A stretch of 37,311 nt of DNA from an uncultured Lachnospiraceae bacterium (GCA_905233695.1 CAJODN010000017.1:1-37311), one strand, 5' to 3'; positions 27,397 through 36,786 are shown, numbered from the stretch's first letter. The notes: generated by a model not told the origin, from the sequence alone. A program made the numbers and translations.

Positions 27397-27425
27397 TTGA
27401 CATTAGCATAAAACTATGATAATAT
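27397..27425 (+). promoter_or_regulatory. secG promoter
   Basis: TTGACA (27397-27402) is a perfect -35. TAATAT (27420-27425) lies at a 17-bp spacing, or GATAAT (27418-27423) at 15 bp. It lies 13 bases after the T run of the preceding hairpin. Confidence 0.65.
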
Positions 27426-27465
27426 ATCTCTGTCGTATGTGTACGACTAATTAGGAGGAAATAAT

Positions 27466-27711
27466 ATGTCAGCAATTAGAATGGTATGCTTAGTAGCATT
27501 TATAGTTGTCAGTGTTGCAATAACAGTACTTGTACTTATGCAGGAAGGTAAGTCTCAAGGTCTTGGTTCATTATCGGGACAGACATCTTCAGACACATAT
27601 TTTAACAAGCATAAGGCTCGTACTAAGGAAGGTACTTTAGTTAGAATTACAACTGCACTTGTTGTAATATTCTTTGTACTGGCTATTGTACTTAATATCG
27701 GAAGCTTCTAA
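27466..27711 (+). CDS. secG: Protein translocase subunit SecG
   Basis: SecG is the small accessory membrane subunit of the SecYEG channel. The 81-residue protein has two hydrophobic segments (about residues 5-23 and 58-78). The typical loop LVLMQEGKSQGLG and the TYFNKHKARTKEG stretch lie between them. The ribosome site is strong (AGGAGG). It is followed by rnr, smpB and ssrA, the common Firmicute order; a terminator at 27740 separates it from rnr. Confidence 0.93.
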   Translation: MSAIRMVCLVAFIVVSVAITVLVLMQEGKSQGLGSLSGQTSSDTYFNKHKARTKEGTLVRITTALVVIFFVLAIVLNIGSF

Positions 27712-27739
27712 GAGTTTTTCGTATATTGCTTTTGATTGT

Positions 27740-27766
27740 AACCTGCGTTTATTCGCAGGTTTTTTC
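27740..27766 (+). terminator. Intrinsic terminator after secG
   Basis: AACCTGCG (27740-27747) pairs with CGCAGGTT (27754-27761), followed by TTTTT. It lies before the rnr start, so rnr may depend on read-through. Confidence 0.85.
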
Positions 27767-27800
27767 TTGCTTTTATACTTGGAAATACGTGGCGATAGAT

Positions 27801-29579
27801 ATGGACAGTAATGAACAAATGGAGCGCATCGAAGAAGACCTTGATTTTCAGGATAGATGCGACATTATTTATAACTTAATATGTGATGACCTATACATTC
27901 CCATGAAAGCTAAGGAGCTTGCGATTCTTCTTAATATCAGGAAGGGTGACAGACATACTCTCCATAAGGTTCTCGATACGCTTGTTAAGAGAGGGAAGAT
28001 TGAGTGTACGCCCACCGGTAAATATATTAAGGCAGGGAATATTCCTTCGAAGGAAGAGAATGAGGATGACAATGATGACATACTTACGATGATTAAGGCA
28101 TACAATGTTCCCTTTGAATTTCCTACGAAGGTGCTTAATCAGGCTACCAGGGTGGCTAAGCCTGTATCAGAGGCTGATATGAGCGGAAGAGAAGACTTTA
28201 GGGACATCACGATGGTTACCATAGACGGTGTCGATGCCAAGGACTTAGATGATGCCGTGTCTCTAAGCTATGACGGAACATATTATGAGCTTGGCGTATA
28301 CATCGCTGATGTTGCCAATTATGTACAGGAGCATTCCGCACTTGACAGGGAAGCAATAAAACGTGGCACAAGTGTCTATCTGGTTGACAGGGTTATTCCG
28401 ATGCTTCCGAAGGAATTGTCTAACGGAATTTGTTCCCTTAACGCAGGTGAAGACAGACTTTCTATGTGTTGCATTATGACGATTGACGGCAAGGGTGACA
28501 TTATCGACCATAAGATATGTGAGGGTGTGATAAATGTCAATTACAGGATGACATATGATGATGTTACGGCAATCTTAGATGGCGACGAGGAGTTATCGCA
28601 TAAGTATCAAGATGTAACACCTATGTTTCAGAATATGTATACCTTATCAACGATTCTCAGGAATAAAAGAAGGCGTCGAGGCGGAATCGATTTCGATATG
28701 TCGGAGACGGAGTTTGTTCTTGATGATAAATGTAATATCGTTGACATTAAGCCCTACAAGAGAAATGTGGCATCACTTATTATAGAAGACTTTATGCTTG
28801 CCGCCAATGAAACCGTTGCAGAGGATTTCTTCTGGAAGGAAAGCGCATTTCTCTACAGAACACACGGCGTTCCGGATGACGATAAGGTAAGAGCGCTTAA
28901 GGCACTTATCAGTAAATTCGGATATGTTCTAAAGGGAGATTCTAAGAATATGCACCCTAAGGAATTCCAGAAGCTTCTTCGAAGTGTGGAAGGTAAAGAA
29001 GAAGAGATTCTTATTAATAAGTTGACGCTTCGCACAATGCAACAAGCGAAATATACGCCGGAGAATACCGGCCATTTTGGACTTGCCGCAAAATATTATT
29101 GTCATTTTACATCGCCCATAAGAAGGTATCCTGATCTAATAATACATAGAATAATTAAAGACCATCTTCGGGGAAGATATAACAGTAAGAGAGAAGATCA
29201 TTATAATACTGCGCTTACTGATATAGCCCCCAAAGTATGCACAACCGAGAGAAGGGCCGTTGAATTGGAACGAGAGGTAGAGAAGCTTAAGAAGGTAGAG
29301 TATATGCGTAAGTTCTTAGGTGACACATTTACCGGAATAATATCTGCCGTTACAAAGTTCGGATTCTTCGTTGAACTTCTAAATGGCGTTGACGGACTTG
29401 TCCATGTAAGTACCCTACGAGACGATCATTATAATCTTAATGAAGAAAGTCTCGAGCTTGTGGGGGAGCGGACAGGTAGGTCATTTTCCATCGGTGATGA
29501 AGTTACGGTTATGCTTGTAAGAGCCGATGATAAATACAGACAGATTGATTTTGAGCTTGTTAAGCCTTCGGAGGTATAA
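27801..29579 (+). CDS. rnr: RNase R (RNB family) lacking both cold-shock domains
   Basis: RNase R is a 3'-5' exoribonuclease that degrades structured RNA and works with SmpB-tmRNA. At 592 residues it is far shorter than the usual 700-800. A winged-helix domain (about 20-77) is followed by a 12-15-residue acidic linker ([10 protein letters not shown]), then directly by the helix that normally comes after the second cold-shock domain ([15 protein letters not shown]). The RNB domain is intact ([30 protein letters not shown]), and an S1 domain fills about 508-592. The lysine-rich tail is also absent. Start choice: ATG 27801 or GTG 27789 (GGA five bases upstream); earlier codons fall inside the secG terminator. 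Its stop is 2 bp before smpB, so the two genes are probably coupled. Confidence 0.9.
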   Translation: MDSNEQMERIEEDLDFQDRCDIIYNLICDDLYIPMKAKELAILLNIRKGDRHTLHKVLDTLVKRGKIECTPTGKYIKAGNIPSKEENEDDNDDILTMIKAYNVPFEFPTKVLNQATRVAKPVSEADMSGREDFRDITMVTIDGVDAKDLDDAVSLSYDGTYYELGVYIADVANYVQEHSALDREAIKRGTSVYLVDRVIPMLPKELSNGICSLNAGEDRLSMCCIMTIDGKGDIIDHKICEGVINVNYRMTYDDVTAILDGDEELSHKYQDVTPMFQNMYTLSTILRNKRRRRGGIDFDMSETEFVLDDKCNIVDIKPYKRNVASLIIEDFMLAANETVAEDFFWKESAFLYRTHGVPDDDKVRALKALISKFGYVLKGDSKNMHPKEFQKLLRSVEGKEEEILINKLTLRTMQQAKYTPENTGHFGLAAKYYCHFTSPIRRYPDLIIHRIIKDHLRGRYNSKREDHYNTALTDIAPKVCTTERRAVELEREVEKLKKVEYMRKFLGDTFTGIISAVTKFGFFVELLNGVDGLVHVSTLRDDHYNLNEESLELVGERTGRSFSIGDEVTVMLVRADDKYRQIDFELVKPSEV

Positions 29580-29581
29580 TT

Positions 29582-30049
29582 ATGGCTGATCAACCGAAAA
29601 AGTTAATAGCTAATAATAAAAAAGCCTATCATGAGTATTTCTTAGAAGAGAAGATTGAGGCGGGGATTGAACTTGTAGGCACGGAGGTAAAGTCACTTCG
29701 TGCAGGCAAATGTTCAATTAAAGAGGCGTTTATCAGAATTGATAACGGCGAGATATTCATTTACCAAATGCACATTTCCCCTTATGAAAAAGGTAACATC
29801 TTCAATCGAGACTCACGTCGAACAAGAAAGCTTCTTCTTCACAAGCATGAGATTGTCAAGCTTGAAAGCAGAGTTAAGGAAAAGGGATATGCTATTGTTC
29901 CCGTGGAAGTGTATTTTGCCGGCGGAAGAGTTAAGGTGCTTATAGCACTTGCCAAGGGTAAGAAATTATATGATAAGAGAGCCGACATTAAAGCAAAGGA
30001 TCAGAAGAGGGAGGCGGAGAGAGATTATAAGTTAAAGAGTTTTAGATAA
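29582..30049 (+). CDS. smpB: SsrA-binding protein SmpB
   Basis: SmpB binds tmRNA and brings it to stalled ribosomes. The 155-residue protein has the OB-fold motifs [37 protein letters not shown] and HISPYEKGN, and a basic C-terminal tail ([20 protein letters not shown]) that enters the mRNA channel. It is 2 bp after rnr and about 53 bp before the tmRNA gene, the classic arrangement. Confidence 0.97.
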   Translation: MADQPKKLIANNKKAYHEYFLEEKIEAGIELVGTEVKSLRAGKCSIKEAFIRIDNGEIFIYQMHISPYEKGNIFNRDSRRTRKLLLHKHEIVKLESRVKEKGYAIVPVEVYFAGGRVKVLIALAKGKKLYDKRADIKAKDQKREAERDYKLKSFR

Positions 30050-30102
30050 TATACCGAAATAACTATAAGATGTTACGAATATATATATAAAAATAACAAC
30101 AT

Positions 30103-30453
30103 GGGCTAGTAATGGTTTCGACAGGGACCCTGAAGCGAAAGAAGCGAGCCGTATGCGATGCGTTAAATGGCAAAATTAAAATTAAACGCTAAAGATAACA
30201 ATAAAGTTGAATTAGCAATGGCTGCCTAAGAGCGGTCTGGTCTGACCCGGTGCACCTACACATTGGAATCAGGCTTCAAATCATGTAGGACACTGCATAC
30301 ATTAAGCTTTGCGTGTGTGTAAGTATCATGAAGCTACCGAGATGATTAGAGTGTTTGTTCCCGAATCATCAAGGGAATTATAAAGAACAAACTACGCTCG
30401 TAGAAGAGTCGGGGATCGGTTTTTGGACACGGGTTCGACTCCCGTCTAGTCCA
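30103..30453 (+). ncRNA. ssrA: tmRNA (transfer-messenger RNA)
   Basis: It rescues stalled ribosomes and tags the unfinished protein for degradation. The ends form the tRNA-like acceptor stem: GGGCTAG (30103-30109) with CTAGTCC (30446-30452), including the G3-U70 pair recognised by alanyl-tRNA synthetase. The T-arm (GGGTTCGACTCCC) and the conserved 5' part (GTTTCGACAGGG) are present. The tag frame runs from GCT 30188 to TAA 30227-30229 and reads AKDNNKVELAMAA. The 3' CCA is not encoded. No intrinsic terminator follows directly; the nearest is at 30949. Confidence 0.96.
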
Positions 30454-30510
30454 CTTACGCCACACATGGCGAGAAATATTGAAAGGTATTATAAATTCAT
30501 TGACAGGTGA

Positions 30511-30888
30511 GGCACAAGCTCTAATCAGACAACTAACCAGACCAACGCTGCCGTTAACACAGAAGACATCAAGTACGTTGATGGATTCTATGCTGCTGAC
30601 GGACAGGGTAAGGATTTCTATATTGCTTTCTATGAAGGCGGTGCAGGAGATCTTGCGTATGTTAACGATGGTAAAGATGAAGTAGTTGCTGCATATACAG
30701 TTGAGAAGCAGAATCTTGACGATGGTACAGAATACCTTCTTGTTAATGTAGGTAATACTAAGCTTGGATACTATGAGGAAGGTGCTAACATTTTCCTTAT
30801 TGACAATGACGGCCATGTATATAACGCTGCAAGACTTACCGAGGATCAGATTGAGAAGCTTCATGCAATCGTTACAGCGGGTAAGTAG
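30511..30888 (+). pseudogene. Startless remnant of a small secreted or lipoprotein-like gene
   Basis: A 125-codon open stretch with ordinary coding character runs from just after a TGA at 30508 to a TAG at 30886-30888. It contains no in-frame ATG, and I found no plausible GTG or TTG start. Its translation begins GTSSNQTTNQTNAAVNTEDI, typical of the Ser/Thr/Asn-rich linker after a lipoprotein cysteine. It continues with a beta-rich domain containing YVDGFYAADGQGKDFYIAFY and KLGYYEEGANIFLIDNDG. Just upstream, in another frame, TTG ACA GGT (30500-30508) could be the end of an LTG-Cys lipobox whose Cys codon and signal peptide have been lost. I do not recognise the family. It starts 58 bp after tmRNA, a common integration site. 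Confidence 0.65.
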
Positions 30889-30948
30889 TAAGATACAGTC
30901 TGCAGTAATAATACAAAAATGTTGTCATGAATAAACAACATTGAAAGG

Positions 30949-30977
30949 AAGGCATCTGCAATGCGGGTGCCTTTTTT
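30949..30977 (+). terminator. Intrinsic terminator after the remnant gene
   Basis: AAGGCATC (30949-30956) pairs with GGTGCCTT (30966-30973, one G-U pair), followed by a T6 run. A second inverted repeat, AATGTTGT/ACAACATT (30918-30942), lies just upstream. It is probably also the real end of the tmRNA transcript. Confidence 0.75.
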
Positions 30978-31131
30978 ATAAATAGTGTTTTCCATACTGA
31001 GATATTACTCAACACCCAAACTTTAATTAGCCACATACGAGTTATATGCAACGACAGTCAATGACTTAACTATAATATACAAAAACCTTATCAACCTATT
31101 ATGCATAATCACGATTTGGAAACTATTTTGC

Positions 31132-31169
31132 CGGAAACGGTTTACAAACTTTTGGTTTCCTGTTATATT
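31132..31169 (+). promoter_or_regulatory. Lipase promoter with cre-like overlap
   Basis: TTTACA (31141-31146), a 17-bp spacer and TATATT (31164-31169) form a promoter. CGGAAACGGTTTAC (31132-31145) overlaps the -35 and resembles a CcpA catabolite-responsive element in its centre, but it misses consensus at both ends. The other bases from 30978 to 31233 are AT-rich with nothing further that I can identify. Confidence 0.45.
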
Positions 31170-31233
31170 AGACTTGTCAAAAGGAACGGGGCAAAAGGAA
31201 AAGAGTAAAAGGTTATAATAAGGAGAAGGTATT

Positions 31234-31986
31234 ATGAAAAAGTTAGCAAAAAAGGTTACAGCATTAACAATGGCACTGGCAATGGTGCTCGCAGGATTTA
31301 CAGCAGTAGCAACAACATCTGAAGCTGCAAGTACTACAACACTTACGAACTCTGCACAGGTTGCAGATCTTGTATGGGATGGTTACAACAATGGAGTGGA
31401 TGGTCCTATCTCAATAATTGAAGGAACATTAACAAACGGTGGAAAATCACAGAATGTATATCTTGTAACTCTTTCGGGAACTGAAGATGTTAAAGGACAG
31501 TCAACCGGATATCTTACAGATTTATTATCAGGCTTTAACCTTAAGAATGCTTATTATGATAATGTAGTAAATGTAATTAACGAGAATATTCCTGCTAATT
31601 CTAACATCGTTCTTGCAGGTCACAGCCTTGGCGGAATGATTGCACAGCAGGTTGCAGCGAATGATACAATTAAAGCAAACTACAATGTAGTTAACACAGT
31701 ATGCTTCGGTTCACCGCTTCTTTCAGCAGGCTCTCGTGAAGGAACAGTTAAGAGACTCGGTGACACATCAGACGTTGTACCTTATCTCTCAGGAAGCATG
31801 TTCAACAATACAGTATGGGCTGTATATGGCGGATACGGCACAGACGTAGTTACAGCACACTGCGAAAGCTACTTAAGAGATGATGTATGGGGTGCATACG
31901 ACGTAACAGGAAATAAGAACGGAAGTGCTAAGCTTACACTTAACCTTAACACAAGAACCTTCTTCCAATCAGATGCTTGGGTATAA
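31234..31986 (+). CDS. Secreted class-3-type lipase/esterase
   Basis: This alpha/beta hydrolase is probably exported and hydrolyses ester lipids. The 250-residue protein has a Sec signal peptide (KKLAKK, then a hydrophobic core to residue 27, cleavage near A31). The nucleophile is Ser131 in AGHSLGGM. Asp180 (GDTSDVVPY) and His209 (VTAHCESY) are in the right places to complete the triad, following the Lipase_3 pattern. There is no wall anchor or carbohydrate-binding module, so it is likely free outside the cell. The ribosome site is AAGGAGAAGG. It is a single-gene unit between its own promoter and a strong terminator. Confidence 0.85.
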   Translation: MKKLAKKVTALTMALAMVLAGFTAVATTSEAASTTTLTNSAQVADLVWDGYNNGVDGPISIIEGTLTNGGKSQNVYLVTLSGTEDVKGQSTGYLTDLLSGFNLKNAYYDNVVNVINENIPANSNIVLAGHSLGGMIAQQVAANDTIKANYNVVNTVCFGSPLLSAGSREGTVKRLGDTSDVVPYLSGSMFNNTVWAVYGGYGTDVVTAHCESYLRDDVWGAYDVTGNKNGSAKLTLNLNTRTFFQSDAWV

Positions 31987-32012
31987 GATAATAGATTACA
32001 CCGGACTTTTAT

Positions 32013-32038
32013 GAGGTCGCCTTTGGCGGCCTCTTTTT
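32013..32038 (+). terminator. Intrinsic terminator after the lipase gene
   Basis: GAGGTCGCC (32013-32021) pairs with GGCGGCCTC (32025-32033) with one T-G pair and loop TTT, followed by TTTTT. Confidence 0.9.
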
Positions 32039-32068
32039 CATATTATTGATGTTATTATCTTAGGGATA

Positions 32069-32077
32069 TGTTATAAT
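32069..32077 (+). promoter_or_regulatory. Extended -10 element before the chemoreceptor gene
   Basis: TGTTATAAT (32069-32077) is a consensus extended -10. I see no sigma-D (flagellar) type promoter, so the receptor is probably read by the housekeeping polymerase. Confidence 0.45.
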
Positions 32078-32163
32078 AATCCATATATGTCCATTCTATC
32101 AGAGAATATGGAAAATGACCGGGAAGTTGGGCTACGGATGTAATGTATTAGGAGGTCAGAGAT

Positions 32164-34275
32164 ATGGGTAGAGACCAAAGTGGTAACACGACTAACAAAT
32201 CAAATCAGACTGCTAAGAAGTCGGGGCTGGGTATCCGTGGACAGATGCTTATTAAGCTTCTGCCGACAGTTATTATTGCGATGGTGGCGCTTACAATTGT
32301 AAGTGCTATTAACAGCAAGAACACTATCAATGAAGAGATTCAGAACACTATGAATTCTGAGTTGCAATCTAACAGTAATCAGATTAATGCAGATCTTGAT
32401 CTTGTAAGAAACCAAGCAATTAATTTGGCGAGGGAAGTATCAATATACTATAAGAACACACCTATGGATGTGTTCAAGAATAGTTTTTCAGATGCTATTA
32501 ATTCCAGCGAAATTATTAACGGTGCAGGAATATGGTTCGAGCCGAATGCTTACAATGCATCGGAGAAGTATATGGGACCATACTGGTATAAGGATGGTGG
32601 AAATGTTGTAGAGACGTGGGAATACAGTAACGCCGATTATGACTATTTTAATCAGGAATACTACACCAATGCTGCCAAGATGAAAGAGGGAACGGCAGAG
32701 ATAACAGATCCTTATTATGATGAATCATCGGGAACTGTTATGGCAACATGTTCTGCACCAATTTACAGTGACGGTAAATATCTCGGTTGTGTTACTTGTG
32801 ATATTCAGCTTGACACAATGGTTGATATTGTGTCTGCAATCAAAGTCGGAGATTCCGGTTCAGCAATGCTTATAACTTCCGATGGAACCTATATATACAC
32901 AGATGACAGCAAGAAGGTAGAGAACGGCGCCAATATTAAAGAGGACGACAATACTTCTCTTGCAACAGCCGGCGGAACTGTGCTGTCTAACGAATCGGGA
33001 CTTGCCGAATATAAGGATAATAGCGGAACCAATAACATTTATTATTCAACCATTCCTGGTGTTAACTGGAGACTGATGATTAATATGCCTCAGTCAGAGA
33101 TTAATGCTCCTGTTCAGAGACTTACTATTATCCTTGTAATAGTAGCACTAATCGCTCTTGTTGTATGTACTGTAGTTATTATTCTTATTGCGAACAGTCT
33201 GTCCAAGACACTTAACAGAGTCAAAGCATTTGCGGGAGATCTTGCCAGGGGAGACTTTACTGTTGAGAAGATTAAGGCTAAGGGCAGTGACGAGCTTGGT
33301 CTTATGAGCGGTTCTCTTAATGAAATGTATGAGAATAACCGTGATGTTATAAGTAGGATTTCATCAGGTTCTTCTAACGTTAATGATTCTTCTCTCAAGA
33401 TGAATGAAGTGGCTTCCGAGCTCTCTACTAAGTTTGGTCATATACATGATAATATGGGTAAGGTTAATGAAGCTATGATGTCAACAGGTGCGGCTACGGA
33501 GGAAGTATCAGCTTCTGTAAATGAAGTTAATGAATCGGTACAGCATTTGGCAGACGAGACATCTAAGACGGCAGAAGAAGTACAAGAGATTCTTAAGAGA
33601 GCAGAAGAGGTTGAACAGAGCTCACGCAAGGCTTATGATCATGCTATAGCAATAGTTGAGAAATATAATGATGAGCTTAAGGAAGCAAATGAAAGAGCCA
33701 AAATTGTTAATGAGATTGGTGACTTGGTTGACAGCATAGCGGATATAGCAGATCAGATTAACCTTCTTTCACTTAATGCCTCAATAGAAGCTGCAAGAGC
33801 CGGTGAGCATGGTAGGGGCTTCGCAGTTGTTGCTTCCGAAGTTAATAATCTTGCTACTGAGACAGGTAATTCAGTTGAGAGAATTAAAGTTACAATTGAT
33901 GGAGTTCAGTCAGCATTTAGTTCAATGAGTAACGGCGCTAATCAGCTGCTTACTTTCGTTCAGGAGACTGTTGCGCCTGATTATGATAACTTTGTTAATA
34001 TCGGTGTACAATACGGACAAGACGCAACTGCATTCAAGGAACTTGCTGATTCTATAGGAGAGCTTGTCGAGACAATCACAGATTCTATGGAGCAGGTGAA
34101 TTATGCTGTTGCTGATATTGCGGAATCTGCACAGGACACCTCGGCTAACTCTGCCGACATTACAGAGACTGTAGATGAAGTGTCTGTTATGGTTGATGAT
34201 GTTGAAGGTATGGCCACAGAGCAGAAGGATGTGGCAAGTGACCTTTCTAATATTGTAAGTCGATTTAAGCTATAA
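32164..34275 (+). CDS. Methyl-accepting chemotaxis protein with Cache sensor
   Basis: This 703-residue chemoreceptor spans the membrane and signals to CheA/CheW. A first transmembrane helix lies at about 27-49. An extracytoplasmic dCache-like domain follows to about 315 ([41 protein letters not shown]), of the type that often binds amino acids or other small ligands. A second membrane helix at about 318-345, a HAMP linker, and the long coiled-coil signalling domain complete it. The hairpin tip [20 protein letters not shown] is well conserved. The ribosome site is strong (GGAGG). The next gene begins 9 bp after its stop, so the four genes from here to the HD-GYP regulator may form one transcript. 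Confidence 0.93.
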   Translation: MGRDQSGNTTNKSNQTAKKSGLGIRGQMLIKLLPTVIIAMVALTIVSAINSKNTINEEIQNTMNSELQSNSNQINADLDLVRNQAINLAREVSIYYKNTPMDVFKNSFSDAINSSEIINGAGIWFEPNAYNASEKYMGPYWYKDGGNVVETWEYSNADYDYFNQEYYTNAAKMKEGTAEITDPYYDESSGTVMATCSAPIYSDGKYLGCVTCDIQLDTMVDIVSAIKVGDSGSAMLITSDGTYIYTDDSKKVENGANIKEDDNTSLATAGGTVLSNESGLAEYKDNSGTNNIYYSTIPGVNWRLMINMPQSEINAPVQRLTIILVIVALIALVVCTVVIILIANSLSKTLNRVKAFAGDLARGDFTVEKIKAKGSDELGLMSGSLNEMYENNRDVISRISSGSSNVNDSSLKMNEVASELSTKFGHIHDNMGKVNEAMMSTGAATEEVSASVNEVNESVQHLADETSKTAEEVQEILKRAEEVEQSSRKAYDHAIAIVEKYNDELKEANERAKIVNEIGDLVDSIADIADQINLLSLNASIEAARAGEHGRGFAVVASEVNNLATETGNSVERIKVTIDGVQSAFSSMSNGANQLLTFVQETVAPDYDNFVNIGVQYGQDATAFKELADSIGELVETITDSMEQVNYAVADIAESAQDTSANSADITETVDEVSVMVDDVEGMATEQKDVASDLSNIVSRFKL

Positions 34276-34284
34276 AAGGAACAA

Positions 34285-35076
34285 ATGATTATAAAAAGAG
34301 TGACAAGTCTTGATTCCGAGGAAGTATCGGTTTACATCGGACTAAACGAGCGTCAATTAAAGCGATATAATGAGCCGAAGGACGGTATCTTTATATGCGA
34401 GAGCGTGAAAGTGATTCGAAGAGCAATTGATAGTGGGTATCAAGTTGAATCGTTTTTTGTAGAGGAAAAACATTTAGCTGACGTGAAGGCATTAGGCATA
34501 GATGATGTTCCGATTTTTGTTGCCAGAGAAAATGTTATGAAGGACATCACCGGTTATTCTTTAACAGGTGGTGTTCTTTCCGCTATGCGAAGAATTAGAC
34601 AGAGAGAACCAAAAGATATTATAGAATCGTCAAGTAAGATTGTTTTGCTTGATGATATAGAAAATCCAACTAATATAGGTGCAATTATTAGAGCCGGTGT
34701 GGCTCTTGGTGCAGATGCAATTTTACTTACCGAGGGGTGTTCAGACCCACTATACAGAAGAGCCGCAAGAGTTAGTATGGGAACCGTTTTTCAGTGTGAA
34801 TGGGCTTATATAAATCGAGATGATATTAATATACTTAAGGAGAATGGCTTTACAATTATGGCTTTGTCTCTTTCCGAAGATTCTGAGAGTCTCGGGGAAA
34901 TGAAGCTCAACACGAATAAAAGAGCTGTAGTTCTCGGTAATGAGGATCATGGTATTTCGAAGGATATACTTGATCTATGTGATATGAATGTGGTTATACC
35001 CATGTCGAACGGAGTGGATTCCCTTAATGTAGCATCCGCAAGTGCCATTGCTTTTTGGGAAATGTTTAACAAATAA
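34285..35076 (+). CDS. TrmH/SpoU-family RNA 2'-O-methyltransferase
   Basis: This is a second SPOUT-class RNA methylase, distinct from rlmB at 13215. The 263-residue protein has an N-terminal region (GIFICESVKVIRRAIDSG) that helps bind RNA. The SpoU motifs are LLDDIENPTNIGAIIRAGVALG, AVVLGNEDHGIS and PMSNGVDSLNVASASAIAFWE. Its target, rRNA or tRNA, cannot be read from the sequence. It starts 9 bp after the chemoreceptor, with AAAGGAA overlapping that gene's stop, and 37 bp separate it from maf. Confidence 0.88.
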   Translation: MIIKRVTSLDSEEVSVYIGLNERQLKRYNEPKDGIFICESVKVIRRAIDSGYQVESFFVEEKHLADVKALGIDDVPIFVARENVMKDITGYSLTGGVLSAMRRIRQREPKDIIESSSKIVLLDDIENPTNIGAIIRAGVALGADAILLTEGCSDPLYRRAARVSMGTVFQCEWAYINRDDINILKENGFTIMALSLSEDSESLGEMKLNTNKRAVVLGNEDHGISKDILDLCDMNVVIPMSNGVDSLNVASASAIAFWEMFNK

Positions 35077-35113
35077 TAAGGATTTATCATAGGTTACAGT
35101 AAGGGGAGATAGC

Positions 35114-35671
35114 ATGACGTGTAATACAATAATCCTCGCATCGGCATCACCGAGAAGGAAAGAGATATTAGGGAATCATAACATTCCCTTCAGGGTAGAG
35201 GTGTCAGAAGTAGACGAGTCTCACGATGACATGTTGCCTAAAGATCTTGTTATGGAGCTTTCTAGAAGGAAAGCTAAGGTTATAGCGGAGAAATTCCCGA
35301 ATGATATTATAATCGGAGCTGATACCGTTGTTTCTATTAATGAAAGAATACTTGAGAAGCCTGTTGATGATGAAGATGCCTTTAATATGATTAATATGCT
35401 TCAGGGTAAGTCGCATCAGGTTTATACGGGAGTGACAATTATTTCTCCTAAGAAGGATATTACGTTTTCTGAGAAGACAGATGTCTATGTTCATAAGATG
35501 TCGCCGGAAGAAATCAGAGAGTACATAGATAGCGGTGAAGGTCGAGACAAAGCCGGAAGCTATGCGATACAAGGCGTTTTCGGAAAATATATAGATAAGT
35601 ACGAAGGTGATTATGAAAATGTTGTAGGTCTTCCCGGAGATCGTGTTGAAGAGATTATAAAACAGTTGTAA
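35114..35671 (+). CDS. maf: Maf-family nucleotide pyrophosphatase
   Basis: Maf proteins hydrolyse dTTP, UTP or modified nucleotides to monophosphates and were first linked to septum formation. At 185 residues this one has the usual length. The signature ILASASPRRKEIL is at residues 7-19, and the catalytic segment IIGADTVV and the QVYTGVTI region are present. It lies 16 bp before the HD-GYP gene. The precise nucleotide substrate is not determined. Confidence 0.92.
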   Translation: MTCNTIILASASPRRKEILGNHNIPFRVEVSEVDESHDDMLPKDLVMELSRRKAKVIAEKFPNDIIIGADTVVSINERILEKPVDDEDAFNMINMLQGKSHQVYTGVTIISPKKDITFSEKTDVYVHKMSPEEIREYIDSGEGRDKAGSYAIQGVFGKYIDKYEGDYENVVGLPGDRVEEIIKQL

Positions 35672-35687
35672 TAGGAAAGGTATTATT

Positions 35688-36695
35688 ATGGCGGATAAAG
35701 TTATTGTGGTAGATGACGATGTGCAGATTCTTATGCTTGCAACACACATATTGGAAAAGCAGGGCATTAATGTCACATCGATTTCGTCGGGAGAAGAGCT
35801 TCTTTCATATATCAGAGATAATGATGTGCCTGATCTTATACTTCTGGATATTAAGATGCCAGGAATGGATGGGTTCGAGACATATGAATCATTAAGACAA
35901 CTTGATAAGGGTAAGTTCATTCCGGTTATTTTCCTTACGGGTGCAGAGCAGGTTAGTATAGAGTCTAAGGGACTTTCAATGGGCGCTATGGATTTTATAA
36001 GAAAGCCTTTTATTCCGGATGTGCTTAATTTACGAGTTCGTAATATAATAGATCTTGATCATTTAAAGCGGGATTTGGAAAAAGAGGTTGAGAAGAAATC
36101 CAAAGAAAATGAGAGACTTTTTATACATGTCGTATCATCCCTGGCTTCTGCAATTGATGCAAAGGATACCTATACCAACGGGCATTCTTCCAGAGTGGCA
36201 GAGTATTCTCGTGAGATAGCAAGACGCGCAGGTTATGATGAGAAAGACTTAGAAGAGATATATATGATAGGACTACTCCATGATGTAGGTAAGATTGGAG
36301 TGCCGGATGCAGTCATTAATAAGCCCGCCAAGCTTACCGAAGAGGAATATGAGCTTATTAAGACTCATCCCATATCAGGTGCAAGAATACTTGGAAATAT
36401 CAAAGAGATGCCTTCACTTCAGATGGGGGCGAGATGGCATCATGAGAGATATGATGGTAAAGGTTATCCCGATAGGCTTAGGGGAGATGATATACCTGAT
36501 GTCGCACGTATTGTAGCGGTTGCAGATTCATATGATGCGATGACAAGTCACAGAAGTTATCGTAAGCCACTTCCGCAGGCGGTTGTCAGAGAAGAAATCG
36601 AGAACGGCAAGGGTACACAATTCGACAGTCGATTTGCTGATATTATGCTTGAGATGATTGATGAGGATAAGGATTATAAGATGCAAGAGGGATAA
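35688..36695 (+). CDS. Response regulator with HD-GYP phosphodiesterase output
   Basis: A receiver domain (residues 1-120) carries the acidic pocket D10/D11, the phosphorylated Asp54 (LILLDIKMPGMDG), T84 and K106. A short helical linker leads to an HD-GYP domain (about 145-335), which degrades c-di-GMP in related proteins. Metal ligands are visible: H166, H198/D199 (GLLHDVGKIG), H227 and H251/H252. The GYP signature is at 259-261 (DGKGYPDRLRGDDIP). The partner histidine kinase is not in the window. The ribosome site is AGGAAAGG. It is the last gene of the apparent chemoreceptor-trmH-maf-regulator run. Confidence 0.93.
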   Translation: MADKVIVVDDDVQILMLATHILEKQGINVTSISSGEELLSYIRDNDVPDLILLDIKMPGMDGFETYESLRQLDKGKFIPVIFLTGAEQVSIESKGLSMGAMDFIRKPFIPDVLNLRVRNIIDLDHLKRDLEKEVEKKSKENERLFIHVVSSLASAIDAKDTYTNGHSSRVAEYSREIARRAGYDEKDLEEIYMIGLLHDVGKIGVPDAVINKPAKLTEEEYELIKTHPISGARILGNIKEMPSLQMGARWHHERYDGKGYPDRLRGDDIPDVARIVAVADSYDAMTSHRSYRKPLPQAVVREEIENGKGTQFDSRFADIMLEMIDEDKDYKMQEG

Positions 36696-36725
36696 TATTC
36701 TATACGAAGCCTCAGGTGCGGAATA

Positions 36726-36754
36726 TTTGTATTGGGTAAATTTTATAGTATAAT
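36726..36754 (+). promoter_or_regulatory. Promoter of the flavodoxin-like gene
   Basis: TTTGTA (36726-36731), a 17-bp spacer and TATAAT (36749-36754). An imperfect hairpin, AATATTC/GAATATT (36694-36727), lies just before it and may weakly end the upstream transcript. Confidence 0.6.
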
Positions 36755-36786
36755 ATACTTTATTAAAAAATAAGGAGGATGAAGAA

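Noticed and set aside
27726-27800. An upstream TTG extension of rnr
   Set aside because: It would read through the secG terminator hairpin, adds a sequence unlike RNase R, and has no ribosome site.
30103-30977. An integrated mobile element at the tmRNA gene
   Set aside because: There is no second copy of the tmRNA 3' end, no integrase and no transposase; only a single gene remnant is seen.
35204-35920. A 238-codon minus-strand frame opposite maf and the HD-GYP gene
   Set aside because: Its translation lacks any recognisable motif, while the plus strand has two well-conserved genes over the same bases.
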